Positions 28,516 through 36,540 are shown, counted from the first letter of the stretch. The stretch is DNA of 44,903 nucleotides from Paenibacillus sp. N3.4 (GCF_008017805.1 NZ_VRTT01000059.1:1-44903); one strand, 5' to 3'. Notes: a model not told the origin generated them from the sequence alone. Numbers and translations are program-made.

Positions 28516-28842
28516 ATGATTGATAAAGCCATACAAGCGATAACGGAACCTAGGCGCCGAGATATTTTACATCTCGTCCGTGATGGGGAACTGACCTCTA
28601 GCGCTATTGCGTCGCATTTTGACATTTCAGCCCCAGCAATTTCACAGCATCTGAAAGTTCTTGAAGAGGCCGGACTTGTCGTTGTTAGGCGAGCAGGCAC
28701 CAAACGATTTTATGGCATTAGGAGGGAAGGGTTCGCCGAGTTGATGCAGTATATCGAGAGCTTCTGGGATGACAGCTTGATGCGCTTGAAGGAAGCCGCG
28801 GAAGAAGAGGAGAGGAGAAAACATGACTTCAATCAGCAGTAG
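28516..28842 (+). CDS. ArsR-family regulator (SRPBCC-linked)
   Basis: 108 residues, a winged-helix repressor: ITEPRRRDILHLVRDGELTS, recognition region IASHFDISAPAISQHLKVLE, wing VVVRRAGTKRFYGI. No metal-binding Cys pair is visible, which is usual for the subgroup paired with SRPBCC/AHSA1 proteins. The ATG at 28516 lies only three bases after the long palindrome with no ribosome binding site, so the mRNA is probably leaderless; MIDKAIQAITEPRRR is the conserved N-terminus, which argues against a later start. Its 3' end overlaps the next gene by 20 bases. Confidence 0.9.
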   Translation: MIDKAIQAITEPRRRDILHLVRDGELTSSAIASHFDISAPAISQHLKVLEEAGLVVVRRAGTKRFYGIRREGFAELMQYIESFWDDSLMRLKEAAEEEERRKHDFNQQ

Positions 28843-29281
28843 TGACACGATCAAGAAAGAAATATTTATCGAATGCCGTCCGGAGACATTGTTCTCATTT
28901 TTTACCGACCCTGACAAATTGGTTCGTTGGATGGGACGCCACGTTTTGTTAGACCCAAGTATCGGTGGCAAATATCGCATCGATGTTAATGGAAGCGACA
29001 TTGCGATGGGCGAGTATAAGGAAATTGTCCCAAATGAGAAAATCGTAATGACATGGGGATGGGAGAAATCGAAGGTGGTTCCTCCCGGATCAAGTACAGT
29101 TGAATTCAGCTTGACCCCCAAAGATAACGGCACTCTCTTAGTGCTGACGCATTACGATCTGCCGGCAGCGGAAGTTGCCTCACATGTTCAAGGCTGGACG
29201 CATTACATGCCGCGCCTGCAATCAATAGTGCAAGGTCAAGATCCCGGCGCCGATCCGTGGTCTGAACAAGCGATGCATTAA
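28823..29281 (+). CDS. SRPBCC / AHSA1-domain protein
   Basis: 152 residues of the Aha1-like START superfamily: EIFIECRPETLFSFFTDPDK, LVRWMGRHVLLDPSIGGKYR, and the conserved VMTWGWE and LTHYDLP strands. These helix-grip proteins bind hydrophobic ligands, and many are encoded directly after an ArsR regulator as here, with a 20-base overlap and the start inside the regulator's 3' end (GGAGAGGAGAAAAC before the ATG). Exact ligand unknown. The frame ends at TAA 29279. Just downstream (to about 29413) a frame ending in MWHHAFQDHSEMLKSMTVDM hints at another scrap. Confidence 0.9.
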   Translation: MTSISSSDTIKKEIFIECRPETLFSFFTDPDKLVRWMGRHVLLDPSIGGKYRIDVNGSDIAMGEYKEIVPNEKIVMTWGWEKSKVVPPGSSTVEFSLTPKDNGTLLVLTHYDLPAAEVASHVQGWTHYMPRLQSIVQGQDPGADPWSEQAMH

Positions 29282-29451
29282 TTCCTGCAACTGCGGATTT
29301 AACGCAACAGACGAAAACAAATATAAAGTAGAATCTGTCATGTGGCATCATGCCTTTCAAGATCACTCGGAAATGCTGAAAAGTATGACTGTTGATATGT
29401 GGAGCAGTGGCTCATGAACAAGGACGAGCAGATAAAGGAGGGTGCATTACG

Positions 29452-29737
29452 ATGAGTACAGCGGTTCATCAAGAAATAACGTTTAGAGCTAGTCCTGAGC
29501 GTGTTTACAATATCCTTATCAGCAGTGAGCAATTTAGTGAGGCGTTTCGCTGGAGCGGATCTGATTATCGGCACAGAGGACCAGCAAGTCGATATTCATG
29601 GAGATTATGCCGGAGTTAATGGGGACTATCTCTTTATATTGCAGGATAAGAGGCAGCCCCGGCAGAGAGTTGCTGAGGAAGGGTATCTACGGAGTAAGGA
29701 AAGAAATTACTCCGTGGATGACCCTTTGCTTTTTTAG
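29452..29737 (+). pseudogene. Broken second SRPBCC/AHSA1-like gene
   Basis: Starts well (AAAGGAGG, ATG at 29452; MSTAVHQEITFRASPERVYN) and matches the N-terminus of activator-of-Hsp90-like SRPBCC proteins. The frame then shifts after SEAF: ADLIIGTEDQQVDIHGDYAG continues in the next frame to 29737. The expected second half of the fold is absent, so besides a one-base change the gene is truncated. The tail runs through a 9-bp inverted repeat, ACGGAGTAA / TTACTCCGT (29689-29715), with a T-run at 29728-29735, which may be the original terminator. Confidence 0.6.
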
Positions 29738-30573
29738 AGGCAATTGGGAGTTTTTGAATTAGCTAGTTAAACGAGCTGAAGCCATTTGGCTCTACCATAA
29801 AAGCACCCCATGGGCTAATAAATGGAGCTTTTTAGTTCAGCGCTGCTCTTAAACTGTAAGAGTGCAGTTATTTTCGATAGTAATCGTTTTTTAGTAGGGA
29901 AATCTTGCAAATCTACAGGTATTCCGCTTCTTTATTGTCCTAACTTGAGATAGGGTGAATGAAAACATGTATTTTCGCATGAATGATGAGCTGCTGGATA
30001 CATGGAGTTAATTAGAAATGTACAATTGCAGTTTTTCTCCAACTACAGTCCCTGCATCGCACTTCGCCCAAGCTCATACCGTACAACGTGTTTGCCTTCC
30101 GCGCCGGTCATCGGATGTAAGTCGTCGAATTGATCTCGGAGTGGCCACCATAAGTTGCGGCAAATAACTTTTCAGCATCCCGGTGTCCCCGCTCTAGACG
30201 ACCTCTTCGTTCTCCTGTTCTTGCCTGCATATGGTATTGGATAAATGGATGACAGTGAAGAGCCTAGGAATCAATCCTCAAGCTGAGATCGGCATGCAGA
30301 GAACTTGTCCCGCACCCTAAAAAATACTTCCGTAAGTCGCCAAAAACTGCGAGGGCTCGATCCTGTGCGGTTTTGGCTTAATGAAGTCTCATCTCGAAAC
30401 CGATTAAAGGCATCTCGAGAAAGCTGCGCATGTCAACATTTCCGATATTCCAGGAGCCTGTAATCATTACGAAGGCCATCCAGGTTCACTCTCCGTTCAT
30501 ATTTTTTTGATATGCTTTCAAATGTAAGTCGAGACTTAGTTATCAAAAATATGCAGAATGTCGGAGGTTAATC
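29738..30573. other. Gene-free degenerate stretch
   Basis: No intact gene in 836 bases. The minus frame 30170-30043 reads LWWPLRDQFDDLHPMTGAEG then KHVVRYELGRSAMQGL and may be a scrap of a real protein I cannot place. An AAAAGC...GGAGCTTTTT inverted repeat lies near 29796-29836. Base composition varies along it (AT-rich to 30040, more GC-rich 30050-30470), which suits a patchwork of decayed pieces. The last 60 bases must contain the serine-hydrolase promoter; I see no convincing -35/-10 pair. Confidence 0.5.
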
Positions 30574-32536
30574 ATGTCATCGTCTATGAGGAAGATATCT
30601 TGCAAAATAATGTTACTGGTGTTATTGGTCGTTGGGGGGACGAGTTTGTTTGGGGGACAGCCGCCCGTATCAGCCGCGAATTCCACTTCTACATTGCCTT
30701 CCTCCAAATCGGAGGGGGCAGCGGATTTGAATGACGCTGCTGGGCTATCGGCATTCATTGATGGTATCATGAAAGGGCAAATGGATAATTTCAAAATTCC
30801 AGGAGGGGTCATCACGATCGTCAAGGATGGGAAGACTCTGCTTGCTAAGGGCTATGGTCACTCGAATATCGAAATGGTACGCCAGTCAACCCAGAGACCA
30901 GTTTATTTCGGATCGCTTCGACAACGAAGCTGTTTACTTGGACGGCCGTGATGCAATTGGTCGAGCAGGGCAAGCTCGATCTCGATGTGGACGTCAATAC
31001 CTATTTAAAAACAGTGAAAATACCAAAAACCTATCCGCAGCCCGTTACTTTGCATCATCTCATGACCCATACCGCTGGGTTTGAAGAGGGTGGAGTCGGC
31101 TATCAAATCACGACGGATCCAGCCAAACTGCCGGTGTCGATTTCGGAAACGCTTGCTAAGCATATGCCTGCGCTTGTTCGGCCTCCAGGCGAGATGACGT
31201 CTTATTCCAACTATGGAGCCTCGTTGGCAGGACTTATTGTCGAGGAAGTTAGCGGCATGGCTTATTATGACTATATACAGAAAAATATTTTCGATCCGCT
31301 CGAAATGAAATATGCCACAGTGGAGGAGCCTATTCCGGCATCTTTAGCGCCGAATGCGATGCTAGGCTATGCTCGAGAGAATGGCCAGTTCGTAGCCAAA
31401 CCACCTACGTTCGAGGGAGGTTTCCGTCCCGCAGGATCAGGGGCTGTCTCGGCGCTCGATATGGCCCATTTCATGATCGCCCATCTTCAGGACGGACGTT
31501 ATGGAAACAAGCAACTTCTTAAACCTGAGACCGCCAAATTGATGCATTCGCCGGCGTTTCAGTTTGACGAGCGATTACCGGCTATGGATCTTGGCTTTTA
31601 TGAGTTGAGAATGAACGGACTGCGCGTTATTTCCCACGGGGGCGCTGACACGCTATTCAGTACGGAGCTATATCTAGTGCCCGATAAGCAAATTGGCATT
31701 TTCGTTTCCTTTAGCGGGGGAGATGGAGGGCTGCAGCGACAGGGATGTCGAAAGCCTTTTTCGATCGTTACTATCCGGCACAAGAAGTCAAACTGCCTCC
31801 TGTGTCCGAAGAACTTGAGAATGCCGTGCAGAAATACGCTGGTTCCTATCAGTTCACGCGCCGTAACCACACGGATATAGATAAGTTTTTTAGCTTTTTG
31901 ACCCAGATCAACGTTGCGGTTTCTGATAACCGCCTATCCCTTGGAAGCGGAGCCGAGCAGCAAATATTCGCTCCCATTGCGCCAAATTTATTTCAAGAAG
32001 TTGGAGGCACGCATCAGATTGGATTCCGCACCGATGCATCAGGAAAGGTCACTCACCTGCTTCTTGATATTTTCCCTGAAATGCCGCTAGAACCCACGCC
32101 GCTGCTCGATCAATCTAAGTTTTGGTTTCTTCTGATTGGTATCTCGTCCGTTCTGTTCATCAGCGTATTGACTGGGTATGCCTATAACAGGCGTGAAATT
32201 AAAGCCATGCCTAAAGCTCAAAAGTGGGCAGTTCAGCTGTCGGCAGCTACCGCAGCTTGGACGCTGGCTACCTTAGTTGCTACGTTCGTCGTAGTGTTGA
32301 ACATGGAACTGTTGGATCGTCTTAGCCGCGTTACGCTATCTTTAAATCTCTATCTGTTCATGCCCATTCTTCTTGTCTTGTTGACCTTGGCGATGATGGC
32401 TTTAAGCGTAATGGCTTGGAAGAACAAGTATTGGACAGCGTTGAAGCGCGTGCATTATTCCCTAGTGGCGTTATCGGCAGTAGCGATGAGTTTATTTTTC
32501 TATCATTGGAATCTATTGGGATGGCATTTTGGTTGA
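30574..32536 (+). pseudogene. Membrane-anchored serine hydrolase (beta-lactamase family) with two frameshifts
   Basis: About 655 residues if repaired. Signal peptide, then a class C beta-lactamase/PBP-like domain: SxxK in RIASTTKLFTWTAVMQLVEQ, Tyr-x-Asn in TSYSNYGASLAG, HGG in VISHGGADTLFS. Four C-terminal membrane helices follow (FWFLLIGISSVLFISVLTGY onwards). The family covers D-amino-acid peptidases and esterases rather than true resistance enzymes. Frame is lost at 30871-30878 (GAAATGG, one base missing before GGT ACG CCA) and again at about 31727-31730 (one G missing; expected AATGMSKAFFDRYYP). Both fit single deletions. It lies 57 bases before the response-regulator gene and is probably its operon partner. 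Confidence 0.85.
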
Positions 32537-32592
32537 AGCAACAATCCGTCCGTTCGGGCGGAACACGATAGAGATTGGAGACGTGCATACTC

Positions 32593-33266
32593 ATGGCCAA
32601 AATCCTAATCGCGGATGATGATGCGCACATTCGTGAGCTGATCACCTTATTTTGCGGAATGAAGGATATGAGATATTGGAGGCGAAAGACGGAGCGGAGG
32701 CGCTGGCGATTGTTGAAAATACTCGCATAGATCTAGTTATCCTTGACATTATGATGCCCCAATTAGATGGTTGGGAATTGTGCAGAGAGATCAGGCGCAT
32801 AGATTCGAATATCCCTCTCTTGATGGTTACAGTCAAGGGAGAATCAGCACAAAAGGTGAAGGGATTTCAGCTTGGAACAGACGATTACTTAACGAAACCG
32901 TTCGATCCGTTAGAGCTTGTGATGAGAGTAAAAGCGTTGTTAAAGCGTTATATGATAGTCTCTTCACAAACCATACAGCTGGGTGGCATTGTGCTGAATC
33001 GGCGAAGCTTTCAAGTGATTCGGGGGAATGAAACGCTTAATCTGCCTTTAAAGGAATTCGAACTGCTGTTTAAGCTGGCTAACCATCCAGGACAAATTTT
33101 TACCCGGGAGCAATTGATTGCCCACATCTGGGGAATGAATTACGAAGGCGATGACCGAACCGTTGATGTTCACATTAAGCGCCTAAGGGAAAGGTTTGCC
33201 GGAGATGCGCAGCATTTTCAGATTGAAACGGCTCGCAGTCTGGGATACCGGTTAGTAATAACATGA
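32593..33266 (+). pseudogene. OmpR-type response regulator with a frameshift
   Basis: About 225 residues. The N-terminus (MAKILIADDDAHIRELITLF) is in one frame and everything after (RNEGYEILEAKDGAEALAI onwards) in another; restoring one T in the TTTT run at 32650-32653 joins them as LITLFLRNEGYEILE. Receiver: acidic pocket ADDD, phospho-Asp in LVILDIMMPQLDG, Lys in DYLTKPF. Winged helix: PLKEFELLFKLANHPGQIFT and DDRTVDVHIKRLRERF. It overlaps the kinase gene by four bases. If the shift is real only the N-terminal 20 residues would be made correctly, although translation could restart downstream (e.g. ATG 32658 region), losing the phosphorylation pocket. Confidence 0.88.
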
Positions 33267-34615
33267 TCAAAACCTTATACGTCCGAATTATTTGCACGTT
33301 TCTGGTCGTCATTATATTCAGCTTGTTGTCTGCTTTCTTTATTGGGTTCTTTTTCTTCAAGAAAGAAATAAATCATATCGGACAGAACGACATGATTGCA
33401 GTAGGAGAAGAAATTATACGTTTCTATGAACAAACGAGCCCTAATGATCGGGACGCGTACATCATGCGTATGGTGAAGATATCCTCCTATCCGGTTCATA
33501 TCTATGACCATTCCGGCAACATGAAGTTCTATGTTTTAGATAAGACAGATAATATCAAAATCGCGCCGGAAGCGGTTCAACAGGTGCTGCGTGGACAATA
33601 CTATCGTTCTCCCAGTGAAGCAGAACAAACTTTCGTTGGTCTTCCTTTTCCAATTGATGGGGAGCCGCATGCTATGTTTATGCAGTTTTCCACGCAAAAC
33701 GAAAATATTATAAATCGGATGATGCTGCTTGTACTGGTGCTCGGTCTAGTCATTGGAAGTCTGTGCATTCTCATTGCCGCCAGGTATTTGGTGAAACCCA
33801 TCCAAGTATTGACAAAAGCAACTAAACGACTTGCAAAGGGCGATTTCAACGTGGAAATAAAAACGAAACGCGCAGACGAAATCGGAGCTTTGACCCACAG
33901 TTTTAATGAGATGGCTAGCGAGCTTAAACAGTTGGAGCAGATGAGGCAGGATTTCGTTTCGAACGTCTCTCACGAAATTCAAACCCCGCTAACCTCTATT
34001 TCCGGCTTTGCTTTGGCCATGAAAAACAGTAACTTGGTAGCGGAAACCGATCGGAATTATTACCTGGATATTATTATCGGGGAGAGCGGGCGACTATCCA
34101 GGCTCAGCGATAACTTGCTAAATCTCGCTTCCTTAGATTCAGAGCATCATCCATTTGAGGCAATTACGTATAATCTCGACGAGCAAATTAGGCAAATCGT
34201 TGTTACCTGCGAGCCGCAATGGGCGGCCAAAGGCATTCACATCGAATTAGAATTGGCTCATGCTGTTAAAATAACGGCAGATCGGGATCAGCTTAATCAA
34301 GTATGGATGAATATAATAGGCAACGGCATCAAGTTTACCCCTTCTGGAGGGCATATCGAAATACGCATGAAGCGTTCGACGAATGAAATCTTAATCGCGA
34401 TAACCGATTCAGGAATCGGAGTAGCGTCGGAGCAGCTCGATTATGTTTTCGAGCGATTTTACAAAACGGACCGATCGCGGAACCGCAGCATTGGCGGTAA
34501 TGGCTTGGGTCTTGCCATCGCTAAGAAAATCGTCACTCTTCATCATGGAAGCATCGAAATGAAAAGTCAGCTAGGTCAAGGTACGACAGTGATTGTGCAT
34601 TTGCCTACTCGATAA
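33263..34615 (+). CDS. Sensor histidine kinase, HAMP-HisKA-HATPase
   Basis: 450 residues with two membrane helices (IICTFLVVIIFSLLSAFFIG near 8-32; MLLVLVLGLVIGSLCILIAA near 155-177), a ~120-residue extracellular sensor, HAMP (RYLVKPIQVLTKATKRLAKG), HisKA with phospho-His in FVSNVSHEIQTPLTSISGF, N box MNIIGNGIKFTP and G boxes DSGIGVASEQLDYVFERFYK and GGNGLGLAIAKKIV. Start overlaps the regulator stop (ATGA). It would sense an envelope signal and phosphorylate the adjacent OmpR-type regulator, presumably controlling the serine hydrolase upstream. Confidence 0.94.
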   Translation: MIKTLYVRIICTFLVVIIFSLLSAFFIGFFFFKKEINHIGQNDMIAVGEEIIRFYEQTSPNDRDAYIMRMVKISSYPVHIYDHSGNMKFYVLDKTDNIKIAPEAVQQVLRGQYYRSPSEAEQTFVGLPFPIDGEPHAMFMQFSTQNENIINRMMLLVLVLGLVIGSLCILIAARYLVKPIQVLTKATKRLAKGDFNVEIKTKRADEIGALTHSFNEMASELKQLEQMRQDFVSNVSHEIQTPLTSISGFALAMKNSNLVAETDRNYYLDIIIGESGRLSRLSDNLLNLASLDSEHHPFEAITYNLDEQIRQIVVTCEPQWAAKGIHIELELAHAVKITADRDQLNQVWMNIIGNGIKFTPSGGHIEIRMKRSTNEILIAITDSGIGVASEQLDYVFERFYKTDRSRNRSIGGNGLGLAIAKKIVTLHHGSIEMKSQLGQGTTVIVHLPTR

Positions 34616-34685
34616 TGTTAAGGCGTATTTCCATCTTCAAATCCCTCGATGATCAGCTAGATTAACTGTAGTACCAGCATGCTTG

Positions 34686-34889
34686 GGGGCCTTAGCTCAT
34701 CTGGGAGAGCGCATCGCTGGCAGCGAAGAGGTCAGGGGTTCGCCCGCGCGGACGGAACGGATGAGTAACCTCCAAAGAAACTACTTCAAGTGCAGGAGCA
34801 CGGCGTCTGAATCTACCGCTAAGCTTGTCTTCATCGATTCTGCTTCGTAAGCCATTTAAATCAAGATTCATAAATCCCCCTAGGCTCCA
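34686..34889 (+). pseudogene. tRNA-Ala(GGC) split in the T-loop by a 131-bp insertion
   Basis: 34686-34742 is tRNA positions 1-57: acceptor GGGGCCT, D-arm AGCTCATCTGGGAGAGC, anticodon loop CTGGCAG (anticodon GGC), then GGTCAGGGGTTCG. 34874-34889 is positions 58-73, ATCCCCCTAGGCTCCA. Joined, they give a perfect T-stem (AGGGG/CCCCT) and acceptor stem. Between them lie 131 unrelated bases (34743-34873). Besides the insert, the anticodon stem has an A-A mismatch (CATCG/CGAAG), the D-loop has T where G15 is expected, and no CCA is encoded. A terminator follows at 34894. The tRNA is almost certainly non-functional unless the insert is removed. Confidence 0.8.
34743..34873 (+). mobile_element. 131-bp insert inside tRNA-Ala, homologous to 44451-44582
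   Basis: The insert contains CTTCAAGTGCAGGAGCACGG then CGTCTGAATCTACCGCTAA, and ends TCAAGATTCATAA. The same landmarks, in the same order and spacing, follow the degenerate tRNA fragment at 44413-44450. A small GTGC-AGGA-GCAC hairpin is conserved in both. It encodes no protein. It could be a residual mobile-element end or a small parasitic element. Confidence 0.5.
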
Positions 34890-34893
34890 TATG

Positions 34894-34927
34894 AAAAATC
34901 CGCAACCAACATGGTTTGCGGATTTTT
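34894..34927 (+). terminator. Terminator after the split tRNA
   Basis: AAAAATCCGCAA / TTGCGGATTTTT is a perfect 12-bp stem with a 10-base loop, five bases after the tRNA acceptor end. Confidence 0.8.
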
Positions 34928-34975
34928 CCGTTATGGAGCCACGGGGAGAGAACCCCTTTGGGTTCGCCCGCGCGG

Positions 34976-35153
34976 AACACCACAGACGTTATTTAAGCAA
35001 ACTAATCAAGATTAAGTACCTTACGGACATAACGTACGCTATATGCGTATAACCCCCCCTATCTCTTATCCATTATGACAAATAGCGGAACCTATGTCCG
35101 TAATGATTTTAAAAGCTAGATAATTTATCAAATAAGCGCTCTCATGTCCGTAA
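34976..35153. repeat. Interspersed intergenic repeat with TTACGGACAT / ATGTCCGTAA ends
   Basis: 34976-35030 (ACACCACAGACGTTATTT ... ATTAAGTACCTTACGGACAT) closely matches 44745-44801 (ACACCAAAGACGTTATTT ... ATTAAGCATCTTACGGACAT). TTACGGACAT at 35021-35030 has inverted partners ATGTCCGTAA at 35094-35103 and 35144-35153. From memory, a short intergenic repeat with GACGTTATTT and ACGGACAT is common in Paenibacillus. No gene lies between 34616 and 35141. Confidence 0.6.
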
Positions 35154-35400
35154 CTCAATGATATTTACTGTCATCTCAACCTGAGGTCCATATCCTTGTA
35201 TCTCAATACCTCCTTTTGCGCCACCTAGTATATAGGCGAGGTCAAGATATCTATAGCCATTATTGAAATCACGAACCTCCCATTCTGGATAAAGATTATC
35301 AAAGTTGCCCATTACCGGAAACCATATTTTTCGCAAAACTCGATTGTTCCGTGACCAATTCTTCTTTTAAGTAATTCTCTTCTTCTGTGGTTTTTTTATG
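35142..35400 (-). pseudogene. Truncated fragment of a conserved protein (IWFPVMGNF...YPEWEV type)
   Basis: Minus-strand frames give KKTTEEENYLKEELVTEQ, then after a one-base shift LRKIWFPVMGNFDNLYPEWE, VRDFNNGYRYLDLAYI and IEIQGYGP, ending abruptly. I associate this string with a conserved Bacillales protein whose core resembles DUF559/endonuclease-like folds (normally ...DGYGPH followed by RQNHLV), but the family assignment is from memory. The N-terminal third and the C-terminal catalytic half are missing, so this is a relic. Confidence 0.4.
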
Positions 35401-35424
35401 ATAAGATCGAGGATTCTTTTTTAA

Positions 35425-35552
35425 CCTTGCGAACTCTGAAACGATTTTGAAACGTCAAATGATGCATAATGATTACATCAAGACAATTAAAAGATAGTGG
35501 AGGGATTTTTTGGGTAGAAGTGCACCACTGACTTTATGGCGGGAATAAGAAG
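35425..35552 (+). repeat. Duplicated scrap of the BTAD-gene end plus cupin-gene start
   Basis: This stretch aligns base for base, with scattered changes, to 41584-41712: CCTTGCGAACTCTGAAAC, TTTTGAAACGTC, ATGATGCATAATGATT, TCAAGAC, GGAGGGATTTTTT, AAGTGCACCA. In the intact copy this is the last codons of the BTAD regulator, the intergenic gap and the first codons of the cupin. Here the cupin frame is dead. It therefore marks a former second copy of that gene pair. Confidence 0.8.
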
Positions 35553-35566
35553 GTAATACATTGTTG

Positions 35567-35575
35567 TGATACAAT
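35567..35575 (+). promoter_or_regulatory. Extended -10 candidate of the wall-protein gene
   Basis: TGATACAAT fits an extended -10 (TGnTATAAT with one change), about 77 bases before the ATG at 35652. No good -35 is present 16-18 bases upstream. Confidence 0.35.
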
Positions 35576-35651
35576 ATGTGTTTTTCGAAACAATTTGTAT
35601 AGTAAGGATGTCTTATTGCCGCAAAATAATTCCAATTAGAGGAGGAATAAG

Positions 35652-36347
35652 ATGAAAAAGACAAGTATAATTCTGTTGGTTATCCTTACAGCAGTATTCT
35701 CTCTTGCAACAGGTGCTTTCGCTGCCAGCAAACTTACCACTATACAAGCGTATTTAAACGGAGAGGTGAAGTTTCTCAAAGACGGCGAGAGTTGGCGCCC
35801 GACGGACGATAAGGGCAACGAGGTTTTACCAATTACCTACGATGGAACAACCTATCTGCCTCTTCGTGTTGTCGCCAACGTTCTGAATATTCCTGTATCG
35901 TACAATGATGCGGAAAAAATAATTTCGCTTGGTGAGGGCAAAAATGTCTCCTTGTATAGTAAAGAGATGAAAACGGAATACTCCAGCGCGAAATTTTTTG
36001 ATGTAATCGACAAAAAGCAGCTCATTTTCGGCGGAAAGCAGTACAATGGAGCTTTTGCATTCTCAGCAAGCCCTGGCGAAAGTTATAGCCTAAAAATTGA
36101 CTTTGGCCAAAAATACAGCACCCTGCATCTCATGGTCGTTGCCAAAGCCACTATGAAAATGAAAGTATACAATGGTGCTAAGCAGCTGCTGTCTGATGAA
36201 ATTAGTGTCGTGGAGGGTGAAGTTAAAGAAGTAGATGTTGATCTGAAGGGCAGCCAATATGCAGAAATACATCCCTATTATGGCTATGACTCAAATTTAA
36301 GCGACTATCCGCTGCTTTATGTTCTGAAGGACAGCTATGTAAAATGA
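35652..36347 (+). CDS. Secreted protein with copper-amine-oxidase N-terminal-like domain
   Basis: 231 residues: signal peptide (MKKTSIILLVILTAVFSLAT, cut after AFA), then a Cu_amine_oxidN1-like module (TTIQAYLNGEVKFLKDGESW; ITYDGTTYLPLRVVANVLNI), common in Paenibacillus wall proteins, then a beta-rich C-terminal half with GESYSLKIDFGQKYSTLHLM that may be an NPCBM-like carbohydrate-binding fold. It is extracytoplasmic and probably non-catalytic. The ATG has AGAGGAGGAATAAG before it. The region upstream is built of relics, so the gene may be a recent arrival. Confidence 0.85.
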   Translation: MKKTSIILLVILTAVFSLATGAFAASKLTTIQAYLNGEVKFLKDGESWRPTDDKGNEVLPITYDGTTYLPLRVVANVLNIPVSYNDAEKIISLGEGKNVSLYSKEMKTEYSSAKFFDVIDKKQLIFGGKQYNGAFAFSASPGESYSLKIDFGQKYSTLHLMVVAKATMKMKVYNGAKQLLSDEISVVEGEVKEVDVDLKGSQYAEIHPYYGYDSNLSDYPLLYVLKDSYVK

Positions 36348-36447
36348 TAGAGGATTATTCCCCTTTTGATCTTGAGGAATGTTTCGTTCCTTTTGTCAAT
36401 GGGGGGGGGTTCATATCTCTGATTGTAATGGCCGGCTTCACAGTATA

Positions 36448-36540
36448 GGGGCTCGCCATCCGATGTCGCTGCCGACTGTGAACAAGGACAATTCCGTAAC
36501 TCTGGCTTGGAATGACAATTCCAACATGGAGTCGTACTAA
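36448..36540 (+). pseudogene. Orphan copy of the SLH protein's fibronectin-like segment
   Basis: GGGCTCGCCATCCGATGT, AAGGACAATTCCGTAAC, TGGAATGACAATTC and AACATGGAG match 37022-37103 inside the next gene. The frame gives NKDNSVTLAWNDNSNMESY then a stop at 36538. It is the truncated remains of a paralogue. Nothing else is evident in 36348-36611 apart from this and a run of ten G near 36402. Confidence 0.7.

Larger units (their letters stand above)
34737..34976 (+). repeat. GGTTCGCCCGCGCGGA direct repeat pair
   Basis: GGTTCGCCCGCGCGGA occurs at 34737-34752 (at the tRNA/insert border) and 34961-34976; both copies are preceded by a further G. The pair brackets the insert, the tRNA 3' end and its terminator. 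Between terminator and second copy, minus-strand 34957-34933 reads GGGGTTCTCTCCCCGTGGC then TCCA, a tRNA-3'-end look-alike. Confidence 0.6.

Noticed and set aside
30574..32536. Antibiotic-resistance beta-lactamase
   Set aside because: Catalytic motifs match the broad serine hydrolase family, but the multi-helix C-terminus and linkage to a two-component system fit the non-resistance esterase/peptidase group better.
34743..34873. Group I or group II intron in the tRNA
   Set aside because: At 131 bases it is too short for a group I core, lies in the T-loop rather than the anticodon loop, and shows no domain V-like or P7-like signature that I can see. Self-splicing is not supported.
34825..35052. 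75-residue plus-strand frame across the tRNA 3' end and terminator
   Set aside because: It reads through tRNA, terminator and repeat sequence; no coding character.
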